NCBI GenBank assembly: GCA_944472155.2
Contig: OX235279.1
Location: 149,070,199 to 149,134,198 of the forward strand
Direction of reading: 5' to 3'
DNA length: 64,000 nucleotides
Origin: Trichobilharzia szidati
Taxonomy: Eukaryota > Platyhelminthes > Trematoda > Strigeidida > Schistosomatidae
Position numbers and translations under genes: made by a program. Within the stretch, counting starts at the first letter, position 1. The number at the start of each line of letters is the position of its first letter. The notes under the pieces were generated by a model, which saw nothing but the letters and a program-made list of their open reading frames with translations, had not been told where the DNA came from and ran no database searches. Below, in pieces: positions 42,064-54,552 of this stretch.

Positions 42064-44300
42064 TCTAACAGTTGCACTAAGAAATATTGGTCTGTGCATC
42101 AACGTTTCAGATCCAGAAGTTGCATAATGAGATGCCAGCGGTATCTTGGGGGTGGGACTTTCTGAAATCGGAGAATGAAGTGGCACAGTACTGGAATTTA
42201 ATGAATTGGTTTACACTTACAACGGTTAAACTCACACCATACAATAGTCTTGAATGTTATTCCTGAAAGTGGCTTATTAACACTTGTTGTCAAAAAGAGG
42301 GTGATAAGAGCAAATAGAAGAAGTATTTTTGGGACAATCAAAATTCAGCCCACACTCTAATTTATATGACCGGTGTTATAAAATTAAATCATTTTCTTCC
42401 TGCACCAAGAGTATTTTTCAGCTTTCATTAGTACAAACACTCGATGTCTGAAAACTTAGTGCCGGTGCTACTCTTATCCAATTCAACAGTGAAATAAGCA
42501 CTTGTTTGTATACATATAATGTCAATGGTGAGATAAATACCGCAATATATGCTCTGAAGGTCAGTGAGTCTCCCGGTTTCACAAATAATTTACATGGCTA
42601 AGTTATCGTAAAATAAGTCAACTTTAAGTTTGTGGCGAAATATAATCGAGTATACTCGATCGATTATGCCCAAACTTACAATAATACCAAAGTAAATCTC
42701 GCAAAATCTAATCTACCTCTAACATTCTATAACGACAAAGTTCTGAAATGGTTTTATTATGCTTACAATCTAAAACTCACTGCTGGTTTTCAGTATGATT
42801 GACACTAATTCAAAACCCTGTGCCTTTTGGGGCACTTTTTGATGTAGCTAAGGACCTGTTGGTTCATTGCTGTTTCAGCCTTCTTTGCCCACATTCAGCA
42901 CTGACTGGCATTACTTTAGAACAAAAAGACTTCTGATAATTATCAATATATGTATCTTATGGTGACGCAATTGATTTAACCTGCAGAAGTAAATCGATTT
43001 TTATTATTTGGAGAACTATATATTTTAATATTATAGTACGTTGTCATTACAAATCCGTCAAGCGAGGTCGACTGGGAGCGTTCTGCAAGCAAGCTAATGA
43101 TAAGATTGGTTGATGAAAACTTCTGTTCATTACATTTCCAGCATTCACACTGGGAACGGTATACCCTCATAACTGCCAAGGTTTCTTCCTTATTTGCCTA
43201 AGAATAAAATCAGTGTTGTGATTACTACATGTTGATTAAACCGCGGCTTATAAAAGTAAGTAGGCATCTCGCAATATTACCTGACTTCCTCTCTTCAGCA
43301 TACGCCTCTGAACACGATCTTTCAAATTATAAAAGTAGAATTGCGTTACTTTGTCCATAATGTCTTCAACGTCTCTTGACGATACTAGGTGGCCGGAGAA
43401 CTCAGCTATAATTACAACTACAGAAATATTTCATAAATGAACCTTACATTTCATGATCTTATAGAAGCCATGGGGCACAATCCTGGACTTAGTAACGAAA
43501 CTAGTTAGTGTTATTTCACACCTTCCTTATGATATGAGGATGAAGTATTTAAATCTCTTCCCATTACCATACCGAAGGGGGGGGAGGCGACTTAATTTTG
43601 GCTTACCGTATATTCAAGGGTGATTTAGGGATTGACCTTTCAAACCTTTTCTCTCCCTCTAGGATACATTTACGAGGTCACCACAAGAAGGTGCTCAAAC
43701 CGAGGTTGAATAAAATACATTTGGAGTTTATATTCTCTCACAGACTGAAACTCCTTACCTGATTCAGTAATAACAGCTCCATCGGTGAACGCTTTCAAAG
43801 AGAAACTAGATCTCTGCAGAGATATATATCGCGAGGATTAACATAGGCAACAAGAGCCTTCTATCCTTATAATCTGAATCTGAAAAAACCCTGAAATGTA
43901 AATTTCAAGCCCAATTAAGGTTTGAAAACAGTATGCACCATGAGTTTAAGTGACAATTTGGATCACCCTGAAGGCAGCTAACCATTTCAGCTGTCTGTAA
44001 AAAACTAGGTATACCCCAGGATATTTGCTCCGAAATATCAGTGAACCCAAAGAAAATGTTAGTCAGGTCAAACTCCAATTGGGAATCAGAATAAATCATG
44101 TGCTTCATCCCAAATGTTTGAAATATTTCTAATTAATCCTTTTTCAAACCTCTGCTAGTTTTCTGGCCGGTCCCAATCCCGGATGAATAGGGAGGGTTGG
44201 TTGTGGGGCTAGCAACTCTACACTACAAAAGCTACTAAACTGCCAGAGGAACTTCAACGCACAAAAAATGTATTAAAAATACGAAAAAAGTCAATTAATA
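42064..44300. other. No gene recognised
   Basis: Non-coding with a run of nine G at about 43576. The 5' part of the RTE LINE that follows may begin before 44300 but was not recognised. Confidence 0.4.
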
Positions 44301-44332
44301 ATCCTATTATTCGCTGGAATTGGAGAAGCAAA

Positions 44333-47300
44333 ATGACACAGCCGGCTGGTCAAAGCCTTTGGGAAGCCAGTCAGTCATCCGATGTGTCTTCTCTCGATGA
44401 AAGCAAAAATAAAAATGGGGACGTGGAATGTCCGTACAGAGTACGAGACTGGGAAGGCTGTTCAGGTAGCCACAGAAATGTGACGATATGGCATAGAAAT
44501 GCTGGGTGTTTTCGAGAGTAGGTGGAATAGATGCGAATTGTCGAAATCGTCAACTGGAGAGTCAGTCTGGTCACCCAGACGACAATCACGAGCACACTGA
44601 GGCAGTGGGTGGCCATCATGATGTGGCCAGCGGCAGCCAAAGCCCTAATGCAGTGAGAACTAATTTCATCCAGGATAATGACAGCAAGATTCAGGTCAAA
44701 AGGAAGGGAGGTCACAATTATCCAGTGCTACGAACAACGCGAAACAAGAGAAGAAGGAAGATTTTTATAGACAACTGAAAACAGTAATGGACAACATACC
44801 AAGTGACCATATCAAAATCCTTATGCGCCACGTGAATGCCAAACTGGGACCCGATAATATAGGAAGAGAAGTCATAATGGGTCGAGAGGCATTTGCCCGA
44901 AGAAACGAATGAGAACGGAGAATTATTCGCAGACCTCTGTGCTTTCAATGATCTGGTGATTGGAGGCAGTGTGTACAAACACAAGGATATACACAAAGCA
45001 ACATGGATTTCGCCTGATGGACACAGCACAAACCAGACAGATTTAATCTCAATGTTGCTCAAGGAAGTGGAGACTCAGCTTGCTGGACACAAAGTCGAGA
45101 ATGGGAGCAGATGTGGGCTCAGACCATCATCTAGTTCAAAAATCCTTCAAGGTGAAGCTGAAATCCGTCAGAACAACTGGAGACAGGCCACAGTTAGATT
45201 TCAACATTCAGAAACTGAAGGACAAAACTATAAGGGATACCTTCATCACAGATCAAATCAGAGGGAAGTTGGATACACCACAGGGCATCGCTGAGGAAAC
45301 CTGTGTGGAAGAACATTGGAACTCTCTGAAGGCGATATTCAAGGAAGCGTGTACAAATGTTCTAGGGAGAAAGAAGAGACAAGACAAGGAATGGCTCTCA
45401 ACGGACACCTGGAAGCTAATAGAAGAGAGGAGGATGGTGAAAGAGAAAATGACTCAATGCAAAGATAGATAACAGAAAGGGAAGCTGAGTTCACAACAAT
45501 GTACACTGCACTGAATAAGGAAAGAAGTGAAGAAGAGTGCTAGGAAAGACGAAAGACAATTCTACGACACACTGACTGGCAACTGAAGTAGAGCAAGCCA
45601 CAGGCAAAAGAGATTTCAGGACATGATATCAGAAAACCAGGCTGCTCGCTATCTGGAAAGAGGTCAACCCAGATGATGAAACCAATAAAACATGATCAAG
45701 GAAACCAGATTAGCAAGAAGGAGAAACAAATGGTTGATCACTTTAATGGACTGTTGAATCGACCATCACCTGCAACTCGCCCACAAATACCATCCTTACC
45801 TACAGCACGCAGAGAACTGCCTGCCAGTGGACACCAATGCTCCAACGGAAACAGAAATCCTGAATGCGATCAAACTACTCCACGCCGGCAGGGAAGGCGG
45901 CGGAACCAGATGGAGTTCTCCCACGCCGAGGCACTGAAAATGGACCCAGAGACAGATATGCTCATGCCATTATTGCAAAAGGTTTAATTTTCAGGAATGG
46001 TGGCTACTGGCTGGAAGAAAGCCAAGTTACCTCGTCAAGCTACCAAAGAAGGGTGAAGTAGGCATGTGCAAGAACTGCAGTGGAATAATACACTTCTCCA
46101 CGCCAAGTACAATAACTAAGTTGCCTCACCATGGAGAGAGGAAAGGATGTTCTAGATGCCGAACTTAACCAGTCAGATTCAGGAAAGACAAATTGTATGC
46201 TGATCAAATCGCAAATTTACGCATCGTCATCACAGAACAAAGCACAGAATGGCAGTCAAACTGTAACAACAGAAGACAAGGGCCAGGCAACAGATCGTTT
46301 ATTAAGGAAAATCAACACATATTTATAGATTTTAATGTACATTATTGTAGATTATTGTTAGTAGAAAATACAGTCTTTTGACTGGTTGTTTCTCACAGAA
46401 AGTTAACCTTGCATCTCTTTGTGGCTGTGTCAGATCATCCATTAGCTAACTGTATCCGCCTACGCAAAGCCTTTGTTCTCATTTTCTCACCACCAATATT
46501 GGGGACATAAGCATTGACGTCAATTACTGTCAACAACTTTGGCTAGCAGCCAGCTCTCACCACAAAACTTCTACCTCAACAGCTTCATCGACCTCGAGAA
46601 AGCCTCCACCAGACAGCGTTGACCGAGAAGTAATTTGTAAACTACTTCAACACTACGGCTTGCAGTGTCCAATTCTTTATCAACCTCATTCAACAACTGG
46701 CTAGCTATATGACACTGCGAAGTGTCAGGTGATCCACAACGGAATACTCAGCGAGTCATTCGAAGTGAACACAGGAGTAAGACAAGCTGGCTGCCTATTA
46801 TCATCAACGATGATAAACTTAGTTGTGTTGGACTGGATTATGCGTCAGACTGTGAGGAGCGAGGAGACAGGAGTCTGCTGGACCACCGATAAGAAGATCT
46901 AGATTTTGCCGATGATATATGTTACACAAACTGGAATACTTACAGGCGAACAGCTACAAACTGGCTAAAGAGGCTGGCAGAGAAGAGAGGACTTCAAGTG
47001 AACATAGAGAAGGCACAGCTGATGAAGATAACCGAAGAACGGAAGCAACAGCAACAACCAGCACCAACACCAACATCCAAGGGGAGAGATATGACTGAGA
47101 TTACCTGCTTCACTTATCTAGGAAGCATCGTTTCAACCACAGGCAGTCGGAACGGGTGGAGATGTCAAAGCCAGTCAGGATCGGAAAGACAAGATACGCA
47201 CGCCTTCATCAACCTGAAACCAATTTGGAAATCTTCTGCACTGACTCAATATAAATAACAAGACTCGGATTCTGTCCAACACCAATGTCAAGTCTATCCT

Positions 47301-47745
47301 TCCATACGGGTCAGAAACTCGGCCGGAGTGTCACAATAAGGATTTCCAACAGCCTGTTTCAGACTTTAATCAACAGCTGCCTCTTTCGCTGGCTTCATAG
47401 TGAAGATCAAATAACCAGAATGAATAATTAACAAGAAACCCTGTCTGGGAACAGACCAACCAATAGCCGATTGCTCAACAAATATATAGGGGAAAATGGA
47501 GATGGATCTGGCGTACATTGAGGAAACCATCGAATGACATCGTGTGTCAGGCCATCACTCGAGTGGGATCCCAATGGGAGGCGACGAGTGGGTCGTCGGT
47601 GCGAGAATGACATGGAGGAGATCTTGTGAGGAGATGAAAGATTATGGTCAATCTTGAACTCAGCTGACGAGAACGGCAGAAGATAGGACATGGCGGAGAT
47701 GTGTTTTTGAAGCCCTATGTCCCACTCTGAACTCAAGAGAATAAT
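44333..47745 (+). pseudogene. RTE-type LINE, long decayed copy
   Basis: Domains in order, each in shifting frames. Apurinic-type endonuclease: TWNVRTEYETGKAVQVATEM near 44420, NENGELFADLCAFNDLVIGG and KATWISPDGHSTNQ near 44910-45030, and GSDHHLV near 45117, the catalytic Asp-His motif. A linker follows. RT: DQIANLRIVITEQSTEW near 46200, NSFIDLEKA near 46580, LDFADDI near 46900. C-terminal region: FTYLGSIVSTTGSRNGW near 47110. The 3' tail TTGAAGCCCTATGTCCCACT near 47710 resembles that of SINE family E. Stops and frameshifts are frequent, so it is dead. A solo LTR interrupts it at 46262-46564. Confidence 0.8.
46262..46564 (-). mobile_element. Solo LTR inserted in the RTE LINE
   Basis: Inverted copy of the LTR at 16152-16487, somewhat shorter (303 bp). 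Its ends are TGTAACAACAG and CTCTCACCACA. The target duplication is AAAC (46258-46261 and 46565-46568). LINE coding resumes directly after it, so the insertion is clean. Confidence 0.85.
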
Positions 47746-48119
47746 AATAATCCTTTTCCATCTGAAAGGTTCTAAAACTTTTCTTCACTATATATAATAT
47801 GTCTACTCCACTCCTGAACCTCGTGTAACTCCTACTTCTGAAAGTTATATATATATATATTTAGTAAAATCTCACCATGAGTTTGAAAAACCTGTTATGG
47901 CTTACAAAAATGAATTTTTATGGAAGATCAGATATATCATCTTTATCTCCCTGTGAGATTTAGTCACTGAGAATGCCAGATATGATGCAACGATAGGCCC
48001 ATACATAAAGTGTCTCCGGGTTATTTCTGGTGCATTATTGACCAATAACTCTGAAATAAAACTAAGAGATAAGTACTAAACGTCTATTTCATTATTTCGA
48101 TTATCTCCATAGTTTATTC

Positions 48120-48195
48120 AAAAGAAGGTTGGATCAAAAGACTGTCTTCAATAAATTCTTTAGGTTCTACTAATATAAATTCATTAACTGTAGCA
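48120..48195 (-). ncRNA. Decayed PLE-type hammerhead motif
   Basis: Minus strand: GTAGAAC, CTAAAGA, ATTTATT, GAAG, a palindromic piece, then GATCC. The order matches the family-R motif (GTAGAAC, CTGATGA, TTTATC, GAAA), but both boxes are mutated. Confidence 0.3.
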
Positions 48196-48399
48196 TGCAG
48201 AAGCCAGTTAGAAACAATATGGACACTGTGGAGAAATAAACCAACGCACACTGGATGTAATCGATGTAATTTTAAGGGTGAAAAATAAAAATTATCATGA
48301 TTACAAATCTATTTCTTGAAGTCCTCTTGATCCAACAATCAAGATCCACCTCGTCTACTTCATCGTATACCGGTGGATAGTTTAAGATGTGTATCTCAT

Positions 48400-48700
48400 A
48401 GACTCGGTCGGTCGGTCGGTTTTCGACATAGACTAGTACATAAAAAACCTTACGGTGGTGACGTAATATACATATATCTACTAACTATCGTACCTGATTA
48501 GAAATTTATACTTGGATACGGTACATATTTATTAGTAAACACTATTAATGACCAGTTCCGGACACTATCGCAATCCATAAGAGATTTGTCTGTTTGCATG
48601 GGTGAAGACTTCAAGGATTTTAAGAACCTTCAGCCAGAGAGTCTAGATAAAATTAGTAGGTCGGTCGGTCGGTCGGTCGGTTTTCGACATAGAACTTTGC
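48400..48700. repeat. Paired (GGTC)n microsatellites with shared flank
   Basis: A short run (about 48403-48422) and a longer run (about 48659-48682) of GGTC are each followed by GGTTTTCGACATAGA. The shared flank indicates duplication of one locus rather than independent slippage. Confidence 0.7.
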
Positions 48701-48857
48701 ACATATGTGCGGCAGTTCAAGTCGCCACACTCCCTGTAGCACACAAAGCAAGAGAAGAAAATAGGAGAAATGCATAATATAGACAGTAAACAGAGGTGTG
48801 AGACAAAGGAATAGTAATAACGAAGATCAAAACAGTTTCATTGGAAATCATAAGTCA

Positions 48858-49360
48858 CAAGGAGTGGATGCATCTGCGCCACTGAGAACGATTTTGGGCC
48901 ATGTCACCAATTGTATCCAACCATTGGTTTTTACCGTCCCGAGGACCCCAACCAGTCAGGAAGTCTACACCTTCCTACGTGGCTTAGACTATTTGTTGTG
49001 GATTTCACTGGCTGGTGTTATGTTTTCGTTTTACCGCTGCTAGCTCTTTTCCAGCCTGACCCTAAATCAGCTAACATTGCCCGTCGAGGAAGGCGATGAC
49101 TAGGCATACGTAATACGTGTCCTAGCCATCTCAGTCGATGTAATTTCACAGTCTCGTCGACTGATTTCCCCGCCTTACCTAGCACTCGACGCCTAACTTC
49201 AATATTGCTCACCTTATTATACCACTTCACACGGGAGATAGAACGCAGACACCTATGATCCAAGACAGCTAATCTTTTCATGTCTTCTGCTCTCAATGGC
49301 CATGTCTCACAGCCATAAAGGAGGACGGAGCGGACTGTTGAGCAGTACACACGCCCTTTG
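48858..49360 (-). pseudogene. Non-LTR retrotransposon C-terminal fragment
   Basis: Minus strand frame 49018-49350: [34 protein letters not shown] and [20 protein letters not shown], the C-terminal region of a LINE reverse transcriptase of a family different from the RTE at 44 kb. A second frame carries GWGPRDGKNQWLDTIGDMAQ and RSQWRRCIHSL to a stop near 48858. It is 5'-truncated and frameshifted once. Confidence 0.7.
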
Positions 49361-50526
49361 GTCGATAAAAAAATTAGTAAAAATGCATAACAGTTTATTT
49401 GTTGTCACTATTATTATATCAGAACATTTTCACTACCATGTAGGCAGCTGCTCTCTATCCTACTAATTTTGCATTGCAGTAATATCACTCTATTTTTGCT
49501 GGTTTCTCTTTTATATGCTGTTTTAGCAACGTCATGCATTTCTGTGCATGTTTTCGCATTGCTAAGTCAGTTATTCTGCATAGGGATATTTGGAAAATAA
49601 GCTGTATTTGGAAACCACCTGGGTTGTTATGTGGTTCAGACTAGTCATTCATTTTACAGACTAAACACCGATTCATCTTTTAAGATATATAATTTGATGA
49701 ACCTTTGGGCTTTTAATTGTAGCCTCTTGGACGAACCTAAACAACCGTTTTATGCAGTCATTGTATACTTTGTCGTTTTTCTTTCGCTATCCACTATTGT
49801 TCATGACTTCTGAGCAGACAACATATTAGCCTAAATTTGGACTGCTTCTGCTCTTTAATGTCCGATAGAATGAATTTTTTATGACTCATTTACTCATAGT
49901 TGAAGGTTAAATGCTAAACTTACAATTGTACACAGTAAATTTCCGAATTTTATTGAACCCTTTAGAATTTTTATGACAGGCAGCTACCGACGTTTTAATA
50001 CACTTATGAAATAGCTTCGTTTAGAACGATTCTCTGCTGGCTAACTTTACGCTCCCACTGCTCAGATCAGTATATCATCATTATCTGATAGCGGCTTCAG
50101 GGATTTCTCAAATAAGCTGAAGAAACAAGGTGAGGAAGTGTTTCAATACATCAACAGAGTAATAGGGTGCTTTGCAAAAAGCTAATGTGGCTAGCAAGCT
50201 TTAATGTAATAAACACTAGTGTATATTAGTTCAGTTAGTCAGTGTCAGCTGACACATGATGAACACATCGAGATTAATTTTCGGTATTAAGTTATATTTC
50301 AACAAATTGATTAAGTAGAAGGAAAGTACTCAACACTTTCATAATAAAACATTATGAAGGCCATGAATTTTTTATATAAACTGAAATTATATTTTTATAT
50401 TTCTTACTAATTGGAGGCTTTTATACACCTTACCACTCTATAAAAACGTTGAAAGTAGCTTTCGACTTGTTGTTAGTGTGGATGTTATCAGATTTTATGC
50501 ATAAAATTATTCTTTTCCATTGACAG
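49361..50526. other. Upstream region of the CEP164-like gene; no repeat recognised
   Basis: Non-coding by eye. It ends in a pyrimidine-rich stretch and TTGACAG at about 50520-50526, a plausible 3' splice acceptor. A 60-codon frame at 49631 has no recognisable domain. Confidence 0.4.
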
Positions 50527-50552
50527 AATTGAAAATTGGCAACTGCGTTCCA

Positions 50553-52406
50553 ATGGCAGCATGCATCAACGGGCAAGTTATACTAGAAGAAAAATATGAA
50601 CGATATTGTGAATTCACAAAGACAGAAATTACAGATTATGCTAACTGGCTGGGTGTTAATTTAGAACAAGAACCAGATCTGTATCCGATTGTATGCGAAG
50701 GGATTAGAGCTCCACTTCCAAAAGACTGGAAACCTTGTATGAATACTGATGGAGACATATATTATTTTAATTTTACTACTGGTCAGTCTATTTGGGAACA
50801 TCCATGTGATGTGCATTATAGGAATATTGTGCTGGAATATAAAAGGAAAAGGAGGAATGTGAATTTAAATTCCGGAACACGAAGGTTACTAAAAATACCC
50901 CAGTATCAAAAGACATTTAATCCTGCAGGTGACCTTAAGCTACTTCGTATTGAAAAGTACAGTCAGCCCACGCGTATTCGAATTTCCAATGATGATTTGA
51001 CTACCGTTTCACATTCACATGATCAAGAGTTGTCTGAAGAATGTATGATTCCTCGAAATCCCAATAAAACACGTTTACTTATCATCAGAGAACGTAAACC
51101 TCTTAAGAAAAGCCAGAGGGATCCAGAAAATAACAAAAATCCCTTGCGTGATTCGAGGTGTACTCAGCAAGCAACGCTAAACAAAACAATCCCCGAGTAT
51201 AATAAGACTCTTTTGAGTTTACCACTGGTTGATCAAGTGGATGCTGATCTCCTGGATTCACCCTACCTAAGTAACTCAGATGATTTCATGAAGACAAATA
51301 CAGTTAGACAGCATAGCACGAATAAATCCCATGACATTACAGAAACGCTAGCAGAGGAAACACAGTCTAACCAATGCAGTAAGGTAATAGACTATTCAAA
51401 ACTGTCCAAACATTATCCAGTAGATAAACAAATGGAAAAATTCAAGAGTACTGCTGTTATCTCAAACACTAAAGAGAATGAAATTAGCACCTTGTCCAAC
51501 AAACAACTTCATAATACATCTTCAGCTTGTGTCACACAACTGCTAGATAAAATGGACAAACATCATGAAGAAGTACTTGGAGCTAATGAAAGATTATGCT
51601 GCATGCAAAAAGAACTAGTTAACTGGTGCAATGAAATAGAAAAACACTTGTATGATATTGATAATCAAAATAAGATTTTAATTCGTAAGGAGAAAGACAG
51701 TACACTTCGTAAAAATAATGCCTCTTACATTTCAAGTGTTCTACAGGCAGATCAACTAACAAACAGAGACAACAGCTTGCCAAATCCACTTTCACATAAT
51801 AAATATCCTTCAAACATCACACTATACGGAGCACATAATCTTCAGCTGTCAACAAATTATAGCAGAAAGCGACCACATTCTTGTGATGATTATTTTCTTA
51901 TGAAGCATGACCAAAATGATAGACTAAACAAGAAAACAGTAAGTACAAACAACATGTTAGGAAAAGGAAATCAAAATGAATCTACAATAGATATAACTGA
52001 CACTCATTTTCACGATCACATAAAACACCTATCCAGATTTGATAAGTTCAGAATGCAGTATCCACTAGATGATAAGTTAAAAGACCAGTCTAAACGTGTA
52101 AAAATTTCTTCAGAAAGCAGAAGTCATGTCACTTTAAATCTTCCACCAACAGATGACAAAATAACACTTAAAAAACTCGAAGAAAACTTACCAGATAATA
52201 AACAAAAGTGTACTTTTATAGATTGGGAAAAATTATCCTCAAATTTGGCGAAGATACGTTCGGAATCATACTATTATAAATCACAAGGATTCGCTAAAAA
52301 CAATTCTCAAAATACTATCAGTCGGCATCTTGAAAACTATGCAAAGTGGTTAAAAACAGCTGAAGCCTACATGAGAACTCTTCAATCTAATGAACTGATC
52401 TGTTGA
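50553..52406 (+). CDS. CEP164: CEP164-like WW-domain centriole protein
   Basis: A 617-residue open frame without introns. The N-terminus (VILEEKYE, ITDYANWLGVNLEQEPDLYP, APLPKDWKPC, GDIYYFNFTTGQSIWEHPCD) follows the characteristic CEP164 layout: a short helix, then a WW domain at about residues 53-87 with signature tryptophans W59 and W81 and proline P84. CEP164 is a distal-appendage protein of the mother centriole needed for cilium assembly; its N-terminal region recruits TTBK2. A predicted coiled coil lies at about residues 328-385 (LDKMDKHHEEVLGANERL onward). The rest is polar and probably disordered. Vertebrate CEP164 is more than twice as long, so this form is compact. ATG 50553 was chosen because it matches the family's start. 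The frame is open upstream to a likely splice acceptor at 50526, so a 5' UTR exon may lie upstream. AATAAA signals are at 52509 and 52525. Confidence 0.85.
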   Translation: MAACINGQVILEEKYERYCEFTKTEITDYANWLGVNLEQEPDLYPIVCEGIRAPLPKDWKPCMNTDGDIYYFNFTTGQSIWEHPCDVHYRNIVLEYKRKRRNVNLNSGTRRLLKIPQYQKTFNPAGDLKLLRIEKYSQPTRIRISNDDLTTVSHSHDQELSEECMIPRNPNKTRLLIIRERKPLKKSQRDPENNKNPLRDSRCTQQATLNKTIPEYNKTLLSLPLVDQVDADLLDSPYLSNSDDFMKTNTVRQHSTNKSHDITETLAEETQSNQCSKVIDYSKLSKHYPVDKQMEKFKSTAVISNTKENEISTLSNKQLHNTSSACVTQLLDKMDKHHEEVLGANERLCCMQKELVNWCNEIEKHLYDIDNQNKILIRKEKDSTLRKNNASYISSVLQADQLTNRDNSLPNPLSHNKYPSNITLYGAHNLQLSTNYSRKRPHSCDDYFLMKHDQNDRLNKKTVSTNNMLGKGNQNESTIDITDTHFHDHIKHLSRFDKFRMQYPLDDKLKDQSKRVKISSESRSHVTLNLPPTDDKITLKKLEENLPDNKQKCTFIDWEKLSSNLAKIRSESYYYKSQGFAKNNSQNTISRHLENYAKWLKTAEAYMRTLQSNELIC

Positions 52407-52508
52407 TTTGACCGGATCTGATTAAAGCCACCATATAAATTGTGAAAAAAATTGAAGAAAGGACGCAGCATGAATACTGACGTAATTAACATTTGATTCC
52501 TTGTAAAT

Positions 52509-52530
52509 AATAAATTAATTTCAAAATAAA
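52509..52530 (+). terminator. Polyadenylation signals of the CEP164-like gene
   Basis: AATAAA at 52509-52514 and 52525-52530, about 100 bp after the stop and 65 bp before the tandem array starts. Confidence 0.6.
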
Positions 52531-52595
52531 TGAAAATTCGCCTGAAATTCGAAAGAATGTTTGCATGTACCGAACTGAGTGACGAAAATACCGAG

Positions 52596-53215
52596 AATAT
52601 CGGCTTTTCGTTGTGGATTGGAAGCGAGTCAAGGTGTCTTGTTCTCTCATTCCTGTTTGGGTAATTTCGATCCAAACTTGTAGGAATTTGTGGAGAGATC
52701 GACCATCATACGTCTCCTGTAACCTTAGAATAATTTGAATGCTATCAAACTTGATCTTGTGATCTGATAATATAGCATGTAGAGCCTAAGGCGGGCATCT
52801 TTCCTGAATTTCGATCTACGAGTTTTCTTGTAAGTCGGTTGGCTGCCCGTGAGGTATTCACTGATTCTAAGCTTCATTTCACGAGAGGTTTGTCCCACAT
52901 ATATCGCATCGCATCGCATCGCCTTGTGCACATTTTATTACATAAAGGCAACTAAGTGATGAGTCGTGTGCAGTTTCGACACTGGTGAATTGTATTCCAG
53001 GCATGCTAAGATTTCTGCTCAATTTACTCACAAGACTCTGCACTTCGTCAGACTCCTCATCTGGGACGAGTATATCGTCTGCATACTCTAAGCTGACGAG
53101 ACTTTTCCCTGACAACTAACTAGTCAGTATTCCCTAAGTCACCGAAGTCGATCACGATCACATGGATTAGTACAGCTATGATGAAGTTGAACAGAAGTGG
53201 AGACACTGGCCAGCC
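52596..53215 (-). pseudogene. Chimeric scrap: LINE reverse transcriptase joined to PLE GIY-YIG domain (unit 1)
   Basis: Minus strand, 5' to 3'. VLRGWPVSPLLFNFIIAVLI and, after a frameshift, SLEYADDILVPDEESDEVQS and LSMPGIQF come from a LINE RT palm. The frame then runs straight into SSLSCLYVIKC and, after a repeated ATCGC stretch, AIYVGQTSREMKLRISEYL, a PLE GIY-YIG domain of the PLE 2 subfamily. ALHAILSDHKIKFDSIQIIL follows in a shifted frame. The fusion point is near 52985. The same junction recurs at 56.7 and 60.6 kb, so it predates the array. Confidence 0.7.
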
Positions 53216-53259
53216 ACGAAGGACACCACTGGTTGTCACTCATAACTTCACATGACAAC

Positions 53260-54180
53260 TCTCCATTAGCTCTTACAACTTTAGATGAAGGAATATGTCA
53301 AGCGTTGGGTGCCAATACGTGTGACTGTGTTGCAGAAGCTGTCGATGAGCGAAGAAGATATGATCGATACACCATCGTTCGTGCCTAAAGCCTGCCTGGT
53401 CTGACTGCCTAGCTAGCTGGCTGGCTGGCTACCTGCCTAGCTGCCATACTGGCTTTCACGGGTTTGTCTCTCCCGAGTTCCCTTCAGTCTGCTAATCAGG
53501 ATTATGCAAGCCAGAATTTCAGATGCTATGTCATTCAAGCTGATCCTCCTTTGATTGTTATCGCAGACAGACTTGTCTCCTTTCCCATAAACTTCCATGA
53601 CCAACGATTTTCACCAGTCCAGTGGGACTATCTCAGATTCCCACACATTACTACCTGGTTGATATCTTTGTTAACCTAGTCACTGATTCATCGCCACCAT
53701 CCTGAATCACCTCTGAAGTCGTACCACTTGATCGTGAGTGATCCCATGCTAACAGTTGGAGTAAACTCATGCTAATTCAGTCCTAGATTCGCTGACATAT
53801 CAGAGTGCATGAATACTGCACAGCGGTTCACCCTCTCCTAATCTATGAGTAGGCGGACACTGGGTGAAGGTAGACAACATGAAAACGGTAAACATTCGTA
53901 AACAAAAGTGTCTTTGTTCAGTTCTTCGTGTTGGATGAGAACTGTCGACATTTGATGTAGATTACTAGGTAGAGGAAGTGATTGAATCGATGAAGTTGCG
54001 AAGTTCCATCGATCGAGACATTGTTGCAGATGTCGAGGAATCACTCTCCTCGAAGAGGAATGTTGACATAAATGAGATTAGATTGGGGTAGTGTATGTGA
54101 GACCAGATGAAAACATGGCACCGAAGTTTACGCACATTCACTTGACCGAGATACTTTCGCATAATCAAGTACCTGAATAA
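53260..54180. other. Unassigned part of tandem unit 1
   Basis: No protein family was recognised. It holds a GCTGGCTGGCTGGCT tract near 53415 and several short frames that recur in units 2 and 3 only because the DNA is duplicated. Confidence 0.4.
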
Positions 54181-54552
54181 ATTAATATAATAATAGTAAT
54201 TTGCTTTATTCCCACAGAGTACATGTGATACAGAATGGAATTCTCAGCATTTTTACTACAGTATTGCATCCAGTTAGTACATTATCAATAGATAGAATTC
54301 TACATAGATTAAGGAAATCTCAGTTCATTATTACAACAACACATTGGCATGTCGGTAGCAAAGGTAAAGCTGAACAGTGTTTGAAGGTGTTAGAAAAAGT
54401 AGGAGCTGTCATATTTACTGGCGTAAGCGAGAGAAAGAAACAAAGCAGCACATAACGGAAGAAAAGAAAAGAGAGAGAGAGAAAAGGAAAAGAAAGAAAG
54501 AAAATGTTGTACCTATAAATGATATGAGTTGGAAAGACGAGATCCAGTTGTA

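Noticed and set aside
53400..53450. A CRISPR-like or satellite array in the GCTGGCTGGCTGG tract
   Set aside because: It is a short tetranucleotide run with no regular spacers.
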